In this document: positions 11,049-25,030 of the stretch, piece after piece
Numbering within the stretch: the stretch's first letter is position 1
Layout: every line of letters starts with the position of its first letter
NCBI GenBank assembly: GCA_900660155.1
Contig: CABFPE010000158.1
Location: 163,153 to 227,152, forward strand
Direction: 5' to 3'
DNA: 64,000 nt
DNA from: Hofstenia miamia
Taxonomy: Eukaryota > Xenacoelomorpha > Acoela > Hofsteniidae
Translations under genes and position numbers: made by a program
The notes under the pieces: generated by a model
The model's input: the letters and a program-made list of their open reading frames with translations, nothing else
Database searches by the model: none
Told to the model about the DNA's origin: nothing

Positions 11049-14000
11049 CTAAATTAAAAATTAATAACTAAGTAATCACGATTTAAGTATAAGCTAAATC
11101 TTCAGGTATAAATTTGACTATACGAAATGTATACATGTATAAAAACGATGTAAGTTAAACATCAAATTAAACTTAACTAATATAAAATTAAGCCAATGAA
11201 AAACGGATAATATACATTTTAATATTACAAATTCACAGAATGTCGTTAATTTGACATAATAAATGTAAAAAGAATTTTAATAACTAAACTGGACTACAAA
11301 GGTGACAATATCACAGTAACTAATATCACCCTGCAATTCCTAAACGAAACAGACAAAATCTCACGTTATGAAAATATAATGATTAATTTAATCAGAAAGC
11401 ACGATCATAATATCAAGAAAGTTGGTGTTTCAAAAACTAAACCAATATTAGAATTGCTTATATATCTTACCACAATTTCAAATTCAACATATTCAATTAA
11501 TGTTGCTACAGATGCTTTTAAATTTTTTTAGAGGATCCATAGTTCGATGTTTGCAATTCACTTTGAAAATATAGAAAAATCAAATTAATATGTTTATTCA
11601 ATACCTACTTCAGATTACACGAATTTGATGCTGTTTGTGATGATTCAAATAAAATCTTTGATTTTTTAAGGTTCAATTTTACAACTTCAATTTTTAATGA
11701 AATATGCTTTATAATTTTTCAATCCTTAGGTATGGAATTAAAATGTTTTGACAGTTCAAAGCAGTTTTGTCAAATTTTCATTGGTTGTTATAAGGGACCA
11801 CATCCAATGAGCATTATATTATAATAGCAAATATCAAGAATTAAGCACAACAATTTATAACTATGATGTTATCATGTTCATAAAATGTACGGGAATGGTT
11901 TTGAGAAAAATTAAAAATATATATATATCGGCGGTAATTTTATGATATCCTGGTCAAAGGAAGTCATTTAAGCAATTGCGCTCTATTTCTTCTCTCTTGA
12001 TACTGTTTAGGAGTATCGCTGTTGTAAAACTAACTTAATATATATCAGCACTTAATTTTTAAGCAGGCTATGCATTAATTTTTATTTCAAAAATCATTTT
12101 TCGATAAATATTTTTAACAAATTTATATAAAAAGCAAATAGCTACATCTAATCAACAATCTTAATATTTCAGTGGCGCAATTCAAGTAATATTTAAACTA
12201 ATTAATACTTAAAATTAAATATTTTCAAGAATTGTTAGTAGTTTGGACTTAAGTAACTGGGTTAGCGGTAAGCTAAAATGACTCATAATCAATATTGGCA
12301 ATGAACGCAATCTGCATATTTCAAAATCAAATTTTAGAAATAGTAAAATTTCTGCTGATCTCTAGTATCCAGAAAATACAAATGTATCAAAATAATTGAA
12401 CAATTATCTTAGAACATACGGTGTAATCTTATTAAAAACCCATTTGGCGATACAATTACGATCAATTGCTTCTCAATTTACTATAAATTTGAATTTATAA
12501 AATAACTTGTTTAAATCAATTGTTGATGCAGAAATTTTACTGAATATACATTAATACCAAAACATTTTTTAGCTAAAAATTATATTTTAGTGCAGTGAAT
12601 TTTTAAATATTGAAAAAATTAATCTATAAAAATATCGCGTAGGATAGGACCATATGGACAAAATGATATAAACAAACAGGTACAAATTTGTTAAAAGAAT
12701 CAAATTTTATTTTTTCAATATCAACATCAACTACTCAGTTAAACAACACCTTTTTGCATGCAAATTCATGAACTAATTAGATTCAACTAATTGATTGAGG
12801 TGATTCAAACCTATTTCTAAGAATGTAAAACAGTCAAAATGAAACGACTATGCAACTCTGAAATTTATGTTATTGTACAGTAAAAGCATTTAAATTTTAG
12901 AAACATGAAGAGTAATAGTTCACATTTCAAGAAAGTTTATCTTGAGCTTCAATAGAATATGTAAATTAGATCAACTTTATCTCAACAAAACAAAACAATT
13001 AAAACGCCACCTGAATTTCAAAGGTAACAGTGTGTATCAAGTATGGCTTCATTAAAATTAAAATTATCAGAAAACCATTACATTTTTAAATGATTATCAC
13101 AAAGTTTAATAGTGCTTCACATTTATTAATTACAAATGAAGGAAAATTGAGAAAAAGTTCTTGAATATTCGAAATGAAAATTGAGCAGAGACAGAATAAC
13201 AAAAGCCTCAAAAGATGTATATTCTTACCTAATTTAGCTAAAATATTAATTTATTGTAGAAAATTGAACATTGACTTTTCTCATGTGATATTTACTCGCA
13301 TAAATTGAATACTTTTTAAATGGTGGGAAATGATATATTTTTAATATAAAACAATTTTCAGTCAGACAACATAAACCTGCATTTAGTACTATAACAATTA
13401 CATTTAAGGGAAACACAATCATAAAATAATACAAAAAACACTTACAGCCAATTTGAACTGTTAACGAAGAAGCATGAATGATAGTCATGTTAAAAGGGTT
13501 AAAAACGCCGAGCCATGCACCAAGCAATCACGTGCAACATACGCATGCTGGCAACATGCAATTAATGGACTGATAATGCGTAGTTGTTAGCAATACTTGT
13601 ACCTGTTCGCAATACGTACATGATTTGTTTAGTTATATATTATTTGCCAATTTATTTGTAAAATGCTACTCGAATAAATAAGAGTCAATATAGCCACCTC
13701 CTCAAATGAAAACATGCTGTTGGCGAAAACTTCATACTTGGAACTTAACTCATTCCAGAAAAAATCAATTATAGGATGATTCGTATCAATTCACAACTTT
13801 TGACCAAAATTGCATAGGAATTTTTTATTTATTGGATATTGACATTAATACACAAGTTCCGCTAAAATTTACATATGATATATGTATCACCCAGAGTTTT
13901 GAACTTTAGACCAAATTATTGAAAATCATACGTAAGCTTAGCGATGGACAATTAAGACTATCAAATATTAATCTTACTATAAATTTCCCAAACCATTTCA

Positions 14001-17000
14001 GGAAATGCTACAATCCCTAAAAGCTTATAATTTAAGAGAAATTAAAAGTTTAAATTCTATTTAAACTATTCACAAGTAAACCATTAATTTCTGTATTCAG
14101 TTGCAATGAAGCACACAATAGACATTCAATTAACTTCGAAATGCACTATTGCAAAATTCCGAAAGCACATCGCGAGCAGTACATTTATATGAGCAATCAT
14201 TACTCTTAGATTACTATTTAATCCATTTTACTGCATCAAAGTGGGGACAGACGATGCAAGAATATAGAAATTTGAATATTTACTAATATTTGCATTTCCA
14301 ACTATAAATTTATTGATAAGCTAGGAATAGACAAACGAAACGTTTCATGCAGCTATTTTTATGAAAATTATCTCTATTTTTGTATGTTTACTTAATAATG
14401 GAAATCTTGTATACAATACATATCAAAAAATCAAATCTATATTTAATAATATTAAAGTTATTATAACAATATAGCAAGCAGGAATTAGAAAACATGATGT
14501 AAGCATGTTAACAAAAAACAACTTTAAAAATATTATAATAAAGTACAATCAGTAAGAGACATCATTTAACACATGTCCAACAAAATTTAAAAAATAATTC
14601 GGTTAATGTAGCACACTCACAGATAGCTTGGATTTGAAAACGAATAGTATTAAATAATGAATTTTGAACTGAAGTTTCAAAATATTTGTACGGATAACTA
14701 AATTTAAACGTAAATTGATCACTTAAAACAAGTGACGAAGAAAATGCTAATTATGTAGATAAGCATTAGTGTGTTAAAAGATTAGCACATGCACTAATAA
14801 AAAATAAGATGCACTTAGCAAACAATTCATTTGCATGATTTTTCATTCAGTGAAAGAAAAGTTTTTCCAGGCATAATTATATGACAAATGCTGAATTTTT
14901 CTATTTTGAGGTTTGAAAATGGTCAGCAAAGTCATAAGCATTGCACCTAGGTAACTACGATCTATTCCTAAATTATGACAGACAAACAACAAATGGAATG
15001 CAAAACCTAACGCATGAAAACTACATTGAAACGTATCTCTTAAGAAATGTTTTTGCAAAATTCACCTACTAAGTAATTAATTAATTTAATTGAGTTTTCC
15101 CGCTAGGAGACTTTAATAAATTAATGGATGTGTAGATTTGATATGGAACACAAAACTTGCAACCTTAAAAGCGTCAACACCTGAATGCCTGCGAACAACC
15201 ACTCTTGAAGTAATAAGCTCATAGAGGAAATTTAATCAAAATGATTTGTCAATAAAAGTGTCAAATATTGATTTAGGGAAAATAATAATGACAATAATTT
15301 AGTCTCATTAGCGTCAATGACAATATCAACGCATATCAATACATCATATTGATATATACATATCCTTATATATATATATATATATGAGCATATATCTTCA
15401 AGTATAATTTTCCATTAAGGATTCGCTTCTTGATAACAATAGGAGTAAAGTACAAATTCTTATGAATAGAGCGGTCATAAATTTGATTGGATCGAAATAT
15501 CTAAATATTTTTTTCAGGTCAAATTTACAATTTTTAAAATCTGATTTAAATTCGTTTTATATACGTTGGTTGTTCTTCACACAAAATTGCAAATTGTAAT
15601 TTATTGTCCTGTCCTGTCCTAAGTGATTCAAAACTGAATAAAAACGTCAATTTTAGTGTTCTGTAAAGTCGATTATATAAGTTGAAATTTACAAAAATAT
15701 AGTCCATAAAATGACGTTCAACATAAAAATGATATGTGACTGAACTTTATCATTCAGAGTTATAATGGGTGTGGGAAAACTGTAAAGGCGGAAGAGTATT
15801 AAGAAGTCAACAGTTAAATCGGTCTCATATTATTAGGTAATATTAATTTCAACGTACTAAGAAATGAATGCTTTATAAATCTAAACAATATAGAATGGGT
15901 TGCTTCAGCTTCGAATTTATGGATAAATGAGAAAATGGTTAAATGTTATTTAAAATTAGAATAAATTATTGACGCCAAAACCGTTGGAAATGTAGGATAT
16001 ATTTGGATATTTAATAAAAATCAAAATATTGGATGTTTGTCTGATAAGAAAAGACCGCATTCCATAAACTATGCAGCAGCCATCAAACAAGATAAAAGCA
16101 GATGTACATGTCGAAACTAAAATGCGTCTCTCATTTCGTTACAATGCCAACTTAATTCAATATTTATTGCGTTTTAGTTAACTGATGACTAAAAGGGAAA
16201 GTGATTTTCTAAAGCATATGCAGTAGGGTATTCATTACGGAATTGCAATTTCTTCTTTTTTGTAAAGAGAACTACATCAATATAATAATTATCAATATTA
16301 TTTTGTAGCATCTTAATGCTGTTGATTATTATATTAAATCAAGAACATACGCAAATTTTGAAGGTTTACGTCTCCTCTAATTAAAAGTTTAGATTCGAAA
16401 AACAGCCTTCTAAACTATAAAGTCGCGAACTAATTTGAATAATAGTCAAGAGCATGGGATCAATAATCTATTTAATGTTTATTCAACAATTTTTATCGTG
16501 ACAACATCGTTGTTCAGTTTGAATAACCTTGCAAGTATTTATATTTTTACTAACTCTTATACTGTAGAAGATAACATTTCACATCTGACTTATAAATCTG
16601 AAATCGAAAACACGAATATATCAGAAAGACTTAACAATTGGTAGCCTATCAGAAGAAAATAATTACATATAAATTAGAATTTTTACGAGAGGACAGTAGA
16701 TTTAATGATCAACTCTCCTGAGTATAGTATTATAAAAAATGTTAGTTTCCAACATAAATTTGTATTATTTGATAGTCGAAGTAATAAATTTAGAATTGCT
16801 TCATAAAACGAATATATTTGAAATTTCCATAAGTGCAGTTTTATTAAATCATCAAAAAGCGAGCACAAACTTCGAACTGTGCTGAATGATTACTAGGAAT
16901 AAATTGGTTTCAAAGACGGTTTTTTATGAAAATCAGCAAATATTGTAGAGAAAAATAGTAAGATGTTAATATTTGCATTGGCGGCAAAATCGAAATAACG

Positions 17001-19143
17001 GCGTCAAAGATGACTAAATTCCTGTAACCCATTTCTATTAAAGAAAAACAGTCTTTGAAATCAGGAAACCAATGAGTTTTAAAAACTTCAATGCTATGTT
17101 TGTTCAGCAAGTATTTGAAGTAGGACACAAAATGCACTGAAGAATTTCACATTTAAATTATAGCGTTAAAATTGATTTAATGACTTGAGCAAAGTTAGGA
17201 AATTTTAACGAAATGAGAGCCGATGGAATATCAGGTCATTCAACGTAAATGACCCTGGAAAATAAAGAGTCACTCACCAATGGAATTGATTTTCGTCGTA
17301 ATTTTATTTCAGGCATCGAATCCATGTTGCTGAATAAGGCACTGGCACCTCTAAACAAAAATAGTGAAGAAACAATTACGAATTTTTTAATTCTGCGGAT
17401 TCAAAATCTTGGAAGCCCTATGACATTTTTATAACTATATGCTATAGAATAACAGCATTAGATGCTAGCGTTTGTTAAATTCCTATCTAAAACATGTCTC
17501 TATTTCCGTGCAACTGTTTCAAAGGAAAAAGGAGGAAAAATTTCAGTTCTAAATTTATTAACAAAAACAACTAATTCTCCGATAAACTATGTGTTCTACT
17601 TAATTGAAGTAAGTGAAAGAGAAAAAGAATGGCTAAGCCAATCATTTACGCACTTTCGATGTTAAGGCTACTTCGACTGGGATAGTACTTCGAGTTAGAT
17701 TTAACAAATTAGTGCCTTTGAATATTGAATTAAAATATCAGAACATTTATGCTTTCGGCGGTAGCTAAAGCATTAGTACATTCATTTATTGATTTAATCT
17801 GAAAAATGAAAAACTTGGAGTTTCTATAATATATTTCAGGAAAGGAAAATGAAGTGGAGGAGTCCAATTATTGCACCACAATCCTTAAATTACACCAGTG
17901 CAAAAGAAACGAATTCGATTTATCAAAAACAAGCGGAAACAAATGAAATATTACGAGTTAATTAAAGGTTTAGTTTTCGCTGAATGTACGTTATCCCAAA
18001 ATCGAAATACTGCTTAAACGTTGAGCTTCCAAATTGGAAAACTTATAAGAAATCTCAAAATCAGGTTCAAAGTTAACAAAAAGTCTTACATAAATTGAAT
18101 GCGTAAACATAGTAAGATAAATCCATTGTGAAACAATCAAGAATGATGTGTAAACTTGTATGTAAATTAAAGTCAATAATGCATCGCTAAGTTTAAAACA
18201 ACTTCTTATATTTGGCTTTCTGGATCAGAATAAATTATCTAAAATTTAAATATTTGGGGAAAGTGGGACAAGTAGGTAGCGGGTCGAGTTTAGTATTTGA
18301 CTCGTATTTACATAAAGATAAATTATATTTTTCATATCTATAGAGTGGGAATTTTGTTAATTGCTTAGCTTGATTCATGGCCCACTTAATATACTACGTT
18401 GGCCATGCTTGATTCTATTTTTCATTTTAAAAAATTTAATGTGTTTGCTTATATTATATTGTATATTTACACTACTTACAGTAATGACAAATAATGCGTA
18501 TAATCTACGCTTTACTTTTACTGTAATATGGCTATTACTTTAGTGCTCATAAACGTAATTTAAATCACATTTTCCTTATAAAAATGACAGAAAATGAATA
18601 TAGGATAACTTCATGAGGGCAAATTGGGTGTGTGCCTTGAGACAAGTTCACTAAAACTACTCAACGTGTCCCATTGCTAATTTTATGCCACCTTCATGGA
18701 AATTAATTTGTTTTGTATGTTACATAGGCCTATTATTGAATGAAACAACTTTGGTAAAAATAGGACTTATTGGGAGGTAAACTTCTAGGGTCTTTGGTTA
18801 TTGAACAAAATATTACTGAATTGAGCTTTAAAAGTATGAAATGATTAAAATTTTAACAGCTATGATCGATTTTTGCATTTCCATTAGTAAACTAGAGATA
18901 TATAATCCAAATTTTGAAATTGCCCAACTTGATCCATTCTCCCTTACTGTTCCTTATAATCGATTCTGTGTATGCGACTAACATACCTCTAAGGCAAATA
19001 TCAACAATTCATTAGTTTAATCAGATTCACTACAGGTTAAGATATGGAACAACTTCTTAACTCTTTGATAACACTGGGGGTAGTAATGACTAGTTTTAAT
19101 CAATAAACAAATTTTAAAATACAAAAAAAGAATATAAAATTAC
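11049..19143. other. Large unc-13 intron region, 8.1 kb, probably hiding one exon
   Basis: AT-rich sequence with no recognisable repeat family, RNA gene or complete open frame of note. A (AT)n run lies near 15368-15387. By homology an exon equivalent to the Munc13-1 KRKPIPLVSDLA stretch should lie here. I scanned the minus strand by eye for a PLPLVS-like coding block next to a splice donor and did not find one. Confidence 0.6.
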
Positions 19144-19187
19144 CCTGATCCGTCAAGAATATTCTGACCCGATTGTAGCATGCCATT
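19144..19187 (-). CDS. unc-13: Possible unc-13 exon between CaM site and C1
   Basis: A 44-base stretch between a good TTTTGTTTAG acceptor and a GTAATT donor. In the frame set by the upstream candidate (phase 0) it reads NGMLQSGQNILDGS and leaves two bases. I know no clear Munc13 counterpart for this peptide. It is supported only by position, splice signals and an open frame that joins …SKAYK|NGMLQ. A second frame is also open, so the call is tentative. Confidence 0.4.
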
Positions 19188-19490
19188 CTAAACAAAACAT
19201 TTAACAGTTCATAAAAACATCACATGTAAAATTATAATTCAGTGAATACATGTATTTATATTTTCCACGGTAATACGAACACATTTGTTGCTGCTAAAAA
19301 TAATCGACTGTGAAACACTCAAAATTCAACATTTAGAAGTCATTTAAATTCATTTAATCTTTGTAGAATCCTCTTAAAATGTTTCGCAATAAAAACCAAA
19401 TCAAAATGGATGGTGAATTTGGTTAAGGCGAATAAGATTCAGAGCTTTCCTTCAAATTTATTTCTGCATTAAAGTAAATGCAGATGTCAC

Positions 19491-19566
19491 CTTGTATGCT
19501 TTAGAAACGACTTCCCAGTTGCTCTTCTTGTCAGTGCGGGTATTCTCCTTTAAGTCAGCTACAGCT
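19491..19566 (-). CDS. unc-13: Probable unc-13 exon downstream of the CaM site
   Basis: Coding-like minus-strand sequence reading AVADLKENTRTDKKSNWEVV then SKAYK, ending at AAG|GTGACA. The block KKSNWEVVSKAYKV resembles the basic-aromatic calmodulin-site style of Munc13 (AKANWLRAFNKV), though a better match lies in the exon at 22649-22790. The upper boundary is uncertain: acceptors TAG (start 19566) and TAGAG (start 19564) give phases 2 and 1. Neither joins the phase-0 end of the 22649 exon, so either an exon is missing or this exon belongs to a transcript started at the internal promoter-like island near 21.4 kb. Confidence 0.5.
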
Positions 19567-20189
19567 CTAGCAATAATTGATGATTCAGATGTATAATCCA
19601 AGTGTAAAGGCAAACTCCAATTGCGGAAATGTGAAACTTTATAAAAAATTTTATGCTCATTTCCATTGCATGCAATTTTAATCATAGTAATGTTATTACG
19701 GACAACAATAACTGTAATACTTGTAAATAACACGTTTACTTCTATAGTCTTGAGGAATATTACTAATGAAAATGTCACCTCATTTTCAGTTTATGAGATG
19801 GACATTTTGAAGTTAAAAATGAGAAAAGTAAACGATTGGGAATGCCGTCGCTTGATCAAAAGCAATAAAATTTAAAGGCACAAGACAGCTAAAATTTATA
19901 TAGTCATTAATATAAATGCCTGATATACTTCCAAATCTGCCGTTTAAAAAATCTCCTTCTGCTTACGGTAATAATTAAAGTAAAGCTTTTATTGTTAAAA
20001 TTTCTCGAATGAATATAACCATAATGTGTGGAACAAAATTGAATTATATAAGTGTGTGCGTGCATTTGTCTTAGCTATTATGATCGAATTTTGTGGAAAC
20101 GTTTAATGTTTGCTATCAGTTTTATATAAATTTCTTATAATCGGTTCAATTCTGAGTTTTTCCAAAGACCACATACAACGTAGTGAAAA

Positions 20190-20700
20190 ATATTATAATG
20201 CAAGTAGAGCTCCAAGAAGACATGCAGTAGTACCTTGATCAGAGAAAGTGACAAAAAAGAACGTACCCCTGAAAATGTCAAGATTGACGATGCGACTTTC
20301 TAGGAGTGGTTGGATGGAATAAAATATGAAACTGAAGAGATGGAAGCAAGTTAAGCAGAAAAAGAATATAGTGGAAACACCATGTAGGCAATCAACACTC
20401 GAGACTTAGTAGTGCTGGTATATTGTATAAGATTAGTAAAGTAGAGTTGAGAATGGTAAACGAAATGGAAGTAGGGGGTTTCTGAGAGAAGAGATCGCCT
20501 TCCTCCTCAATAACGATGTTGAGAAATTCTATTTAAAAGGACTGTCTGTTAATATCATCAGCAAAATCAAAATCGTCAAGGTGAATTTGAGTAGCGTTCA
20601 CAAAAATTAAATGCTGAAAGACATTTAAAAAGAGAACAAATGCAACAATGAGCAACATGGGGATTTTGCCTTGAAGATGTAACGTAATGAAGAAAAAATT
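20190..20700 (+). pseudogene. Degraded, unidentified coding-like remnant
   Basis: Plus-strand translation shows short runs with acidic helical composition, such as ENVKIDDATF, EWLDGIKYETEEMEA and YLKGLSVNIISKIK, broken many times. Base composition is less AT-rich than the surrounding intron. It could be a dead retrocopy or a mobile-element fossil; I cannot assign a family. It lies antisense inside unc-13. Confidence 0.3.
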
Positions 20701-21257
20701 TTCCGTCTTCCAAATATTAACTTATCCTAAGAATTTACCGTAAAATAATAATTAATCTAAACAATACAAACAGTTGATCATATCATATCATGAACTAAAA
20801 TAACCTCAAAATACCTGAGCGATGCCTTAGAAATAATTTTAATGAAATTCTATTTTAGTTAAAAAAATATGTAATGAAAAATGAAATATTTGTTTTCTAG
20901 TTCAAATTTCATCTAATTCCAAGACATCTAGACAACCACGCAGAAGCAAAAAATATTTCAAACATTCCTTAATTAAGTAAGCACATAGACTCATGATTTC
21001 AATAATTTTTTATTAACTATTAAAGCTAGGGTTTGGTAAGTATAGGTACTGTAAAGATTAGACTAAAATGATACCATTTTAAGTAATAATACTAAAAATT
21101 CTTAATCTATAAGTAATAATTCGAATATTAAAATATATACGTTATATATTTTAATATACATAATATATTAAATAGTATATATTTCTTAAAATCCAAAGAA
21201 AAATGAGCATAAAATTATACGGTTCTGCCGAATATTGGTTTCCGAATTACTCTTAAC

Positions 21258-21279
21258 TCGCAGATGTTTCGACCGCCAT
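21258..21279 (-). CDS. Speculative alternative first coding exon of unc-13
   Basis: Downstream of the TATA element at 21360-21366, the first ATG with G at +4 gives MAVETSA and reaches a GTTAAG donor after 22 bases (phase 1). Similar non-consensus donors (GTTAGT, GTTAAA) are used by confirmed exons of this gene. If spliced to the TAGAG acceptor before 19564 the frame continues into VADLKENTRTD. This is an inference from signals only. Confidence 0.2.
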
Positions 21280-21339
21280 TTGATATTCGTAGTTGTGAAG
21301 TAAAAGGCGTCATCTGGACTCCCAAGGCACAGGCATAAC

Positions 21340-21480
21340 GATTGTAGAACGAATTTCATTTTTATAGAGTGACGTGAAGACACGTAGCGCAGTGCGTCGC
21401 CGTCAGACGACGACTGCACACAACAGTTAGGAATACATATCAGCGCCAATGTGATTGGCTCACGGTTTCGGAACAGCACG
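21340..21480 (-). promoter_or_regulatory. Candidate internal promoter: CCAAT, CRE and TATA in order
   Basis: Read on the minus strand, this CpG-rich patch has a CCAAT element inside the perfect palindrome GCCAATGTGATTGGC (21445-21459), a CRE-like TCACGTCA (21370-21377) and TATAAAA (21360-21366). CpG steps cluster at 21371-21411 in an otherwise CpG-poor intron. Spacing and order fit a minus-strand core promoter with a start near 21330, between the CaM-site exon and the C1 exon. unc-13 genes in nematodes, flies and vertebrates are known to make short forms from internal starts, so a promoter here is plausible. Confidence 0.45.
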
Positions 21481-22648
21481 GCTCATTGCAAAGCGAATGA
21501 ATTTAAAACTGTATTACAATATCAAAAGCAAAAACAATAAGAATTTAATATTATTAAAATATTACCAACAAAATTGAATTGTTAAATTTCATTATTCGAA
21601 TATTGTTAATCCAATGCAGTGCTCTTTTTCGTTGCAATAATCCCAGCATTTCAATCAGATGGCATGGGTAATTTCTGTGTTCATAATGATTGTCCAAATT
21701 TCATTTAAACTTTGTTGATTATAACAACTAACATCATGCGGAGAATGTACATGAAGACTATTAAACGTCAAAAATACTTCGTATTTATGTTTCTTCAGGA
21801 CTATGTATAAAATTTGAATTGCAGCTCGCAAATTAAAGAATTTACTACACTAGGAATATTACCCTAAGGTTTACTTTCTACTAATGTCGTATTTCAAAAG
21901 AGAGGTCTGAACACAAAAATAAATATAAATTAAAAATATAATAAATTAGTTGTGTTCATTTCATTTATATAGTATGGATCTCGGATGTATTAAGAGCGAC
22001 TTCTATAATCAATATGTACAACTGGTGGTCTAAATGTTTTGCCGTTAATCACTTCATGTCGCGTTGTTATACATCCATGTTCTATAGTTCACAAAATAAT
22101 TTAAACTACTGTATGATTATCTAGGCTAGATTAGTGGAGGAGTCATAAATCAATTATCAGCTTTATGGGCTCCTAAATCACAACAGATTGTCTGAAATTC
22201 GCTGTCCAGCCAAATGCCAAGCAAGAAAGCGTGCAATCTGGTCTGCTGGACTAGAGGTCACAATAACTTAGATTAGCATCCATATGGTTCACTGAAGAAA
22301 CAAGTGCATTATAACCAAATGAACTTACAAGTGCTAAAGAGAAAAGCTATGCAAAATATTCTACAGATCGTTCAAATCACAATTTAAAATCTGTTCAATA
22401 TTCCTCATCAATTTGTTCAAATCTGTCGATAACATATTCACTGCCATTTCAACACAGATTGATATCCTATATTCAAATCAACAGTGTATGTTGACATAAC
22501 TTCTGGCAGTGTGATCCCTTATTAAAGGGAATAAACAAAATAATTTTGCTTTCAATGATATCATTTACTCCACAGCGACTTTTCTGACCCTATATGTATA
22601 TTAGATATGTATATATAGTTAGCATGTGTTTTTAAATTTGAACTCTAC

Positions 22649-22790
22649 CTCGTCTAGGGGTTCAACGATTTGTTTGAACGCTGTCAACCAACGTGCTTTC
22701 GCACGATTTGCTTGTAATCCAGTAGTACCCTCACGTCTAGGAAGATGCTTTACAGAATCTTCTGATGGCAAATTTTCAGGTTTTTCACTG
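22649..22790 (-). CDS. unc-13: unc-13 exon: calmodulin-binding segment
   Basis: A 142-base exon entered at ATTTTAG (phase 2; AG|C, Ser) and left in phase 0 at GTAGAG. It reads SEKPENLPSEDSVKHLPRR and then ANRAKARWLTAFKQIVEPLD. The second block matches the Munc13-1 calmodulin site RAKANWLRAFNKVRMQLQ, keeping RAK-x-x-W and the hydrophobic 1-5-8 spacing (W, F, I). Calcium-calmodulin binding here tunes short-term plasticity in Munc13. The exon joins exactly to the end of the acidic exon at 25031 (…GIVI plus AG|C). Confidence 0.93.
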
Positions 22791-25030
22791 CTAAAATAGT
22801 CAAATGAAACGCCATCTATTGTGAGTTAACAGAATTAAAAAGTATTAGAAGCTTCTTCATATACAGTATGTTGAAACTAAACATGCGGTAATGACTTTTT
22901 CAGAACGATGAAAATGGCAAGTATTTTATTTATTAGAGTATAAATACGCAATAATTACAGCAAAATTTTATAGATACTAAAGAGGTAAGCCCAATTTTTT
23001 TGTCAGCAAAATGAAAGAAAATTTATCTGGATTTGAATATAGATAAACAATGAAGACAAGCACAAGATGACAGAAATCAACTCTGAATGACCATGGTATT
23101 GCGAAATCAATAGCTCTTTGGTAAATTTTATTGTTGAAGAAGATTGAAGAAATACATTTCTGAACAAAGGCTTAGTTAAGCCAGAGTAGGAAGACATTTA
23201 TGGCGGTAAATTGAAATTCAGATAGGAAAAGGAAGGAGAACAGATGGTTGATGAATTCTGATTTCATTATGTGAGAAGTTAGAACAAAAAATGTAAAGAT
23301 CATGAATTCAAATGTTGCAATTGAATGACTAATATATAAAATCATTAGTATTAATATATAGCAACGTTAAGGAAAACAAAATTTGACAATATTGAGTGTA
23401 AAAAATAAACATTTACATGGACCTCTACAATTATTATATCGTGCACTTCTGCACTACTCAGCAATCAATATATAGGGCAACATTATTGAATGTTAAAATA
23501 TGGAAAATACTACAGTGGCTGAAGATTTATAAGTGTCAGATTCATTCAAAATAAACACGAATTTTTAAGTGCATCTTTAAATCAAATAAATATATTTCAA
23601 TTAGGCTGCCCAAGAACTATTTCCGCATCAACGTTGCATTTGCTTCGCTTCTACTGGGAAGAAACCAAAGCAAATCAAATGATCTATAAGCAATAAGCTA
23701 CGTATTTGAAATGCATACTTTGCATGGTTTTTAAAAAATGAACTCTTACAACGAAGTCTCACAAAGGTTATAAACTACAATAAATGGTAAAAGATTTGTT
23801 TGCAAATCTGGAAAATTTAATTCAAAAATATAATTGATTTAAAGCGTATTACTGAAAACGAAATGAACAAATCCAAGAATGCATTGTTTAGACAGAATAT
23901 TAATTAAGGAAATACACGATATTAAATACGTCATCATTCAAGTAACAGGGATATTAAAAATGAAATTAAAAAGTTTAGAATTGAGTCAGAAATCTAAAAA
24001 CTATAAAATGCCATGTCATTCCAAAGGAAAAAATAAATATATACTTTCTTTGATGTAATATGTTTATAAGAAGATAGAAAATTTAAAATTCGAATATACA
24101 GTTGAACTCTAGCACCCGTTATGCCACAATATTCTTTACACAGTTTTGGATTTTATCAGGGGTGTACTAGAGAGGGTGCTAAGGTGGGCTCAGCCCATCT
24201 TGTTAAAGTTATATTATGGCTTGTGGTGGTGTATTTTAATTGTTGAATAACAAAATTGGGTCAAAATATAGTAAAATATCACTTCTCAAATATAGAGCCT
24301 TCCTTGTTAATTATTTAGGAGTACAGCCCTGGATTTTACGCAATACTGGATTTTAAGAAAAAAGTATGTACTACTCTTTAGTGAAAGCCTAAATTACCTA
24401 AAAATACTCAGAAAGTACAGCTGTATTTAAAAGATGGAATTTACAACTGCACGCAAAATATTTCAATATAACTATATCAACAGAGTAAATATTTACAATT
24501 GAAATGTTCTTTAAGATTAATATTCCTGTTAGAAATATAATATGGCATAGATTAAAAAATGTAAATTATGAAGGACTCCTTAAAGCAAAAGCTGTATGTA
24601 TAAGAAATTTTCTCAATTAGAAAATAACATTCGTAAATTGAAATGTCTTCTGAGAATATAAATACAGAAATTCAATTTCTAATTTAAATTAATCCACTTG
24701 CAGATTTAGACAACGTTAATTGGATGGATTTAATTGCCTAATTACTAAAAGGATCATAAATGTGATATTGTATGGTTTCATCAAGAAAAATAACACTGGG
24801 GAACTCCATTAATTCACTCAAATCTTATTTACTGTTTATTGTTAAAAAATACATAGTTTAATGAAAAAAACGTTTCACTAAAAAACTAAATTTTAATAGT
24901 AACAAGTAAAATATTTTTCCAAGAACAATTTTGATTTCAAAGCTAACCTTAGGTTCCAATAGCAAATTTGACTATGACAAAATACATATATGAAGGAATA
25001 TAATAATGTACATTTTTATTTATGAGTTAC
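22791..25030. other. unc-13 intron
   Basis: A 2.2-kb AT-rich intron. I see no recognisable repeats, RNA genes or coding blocks. Confidence 0.8.

Larger units (their letters stand above)
19567..22648. other. unc-13 intron region with a promoter-like island and a degraded coding-like patch
   Basis: Contains the CCAAT/CRE/TATA island (21340-21480). A patch at about 20190-20700 on the plus strand has coding-like composition (EWLDGIKYETEEMEA) but is heavily interrupted and matches no family I recognise. The rest is featureless AT-rich DNA. Confidence 0.6.
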
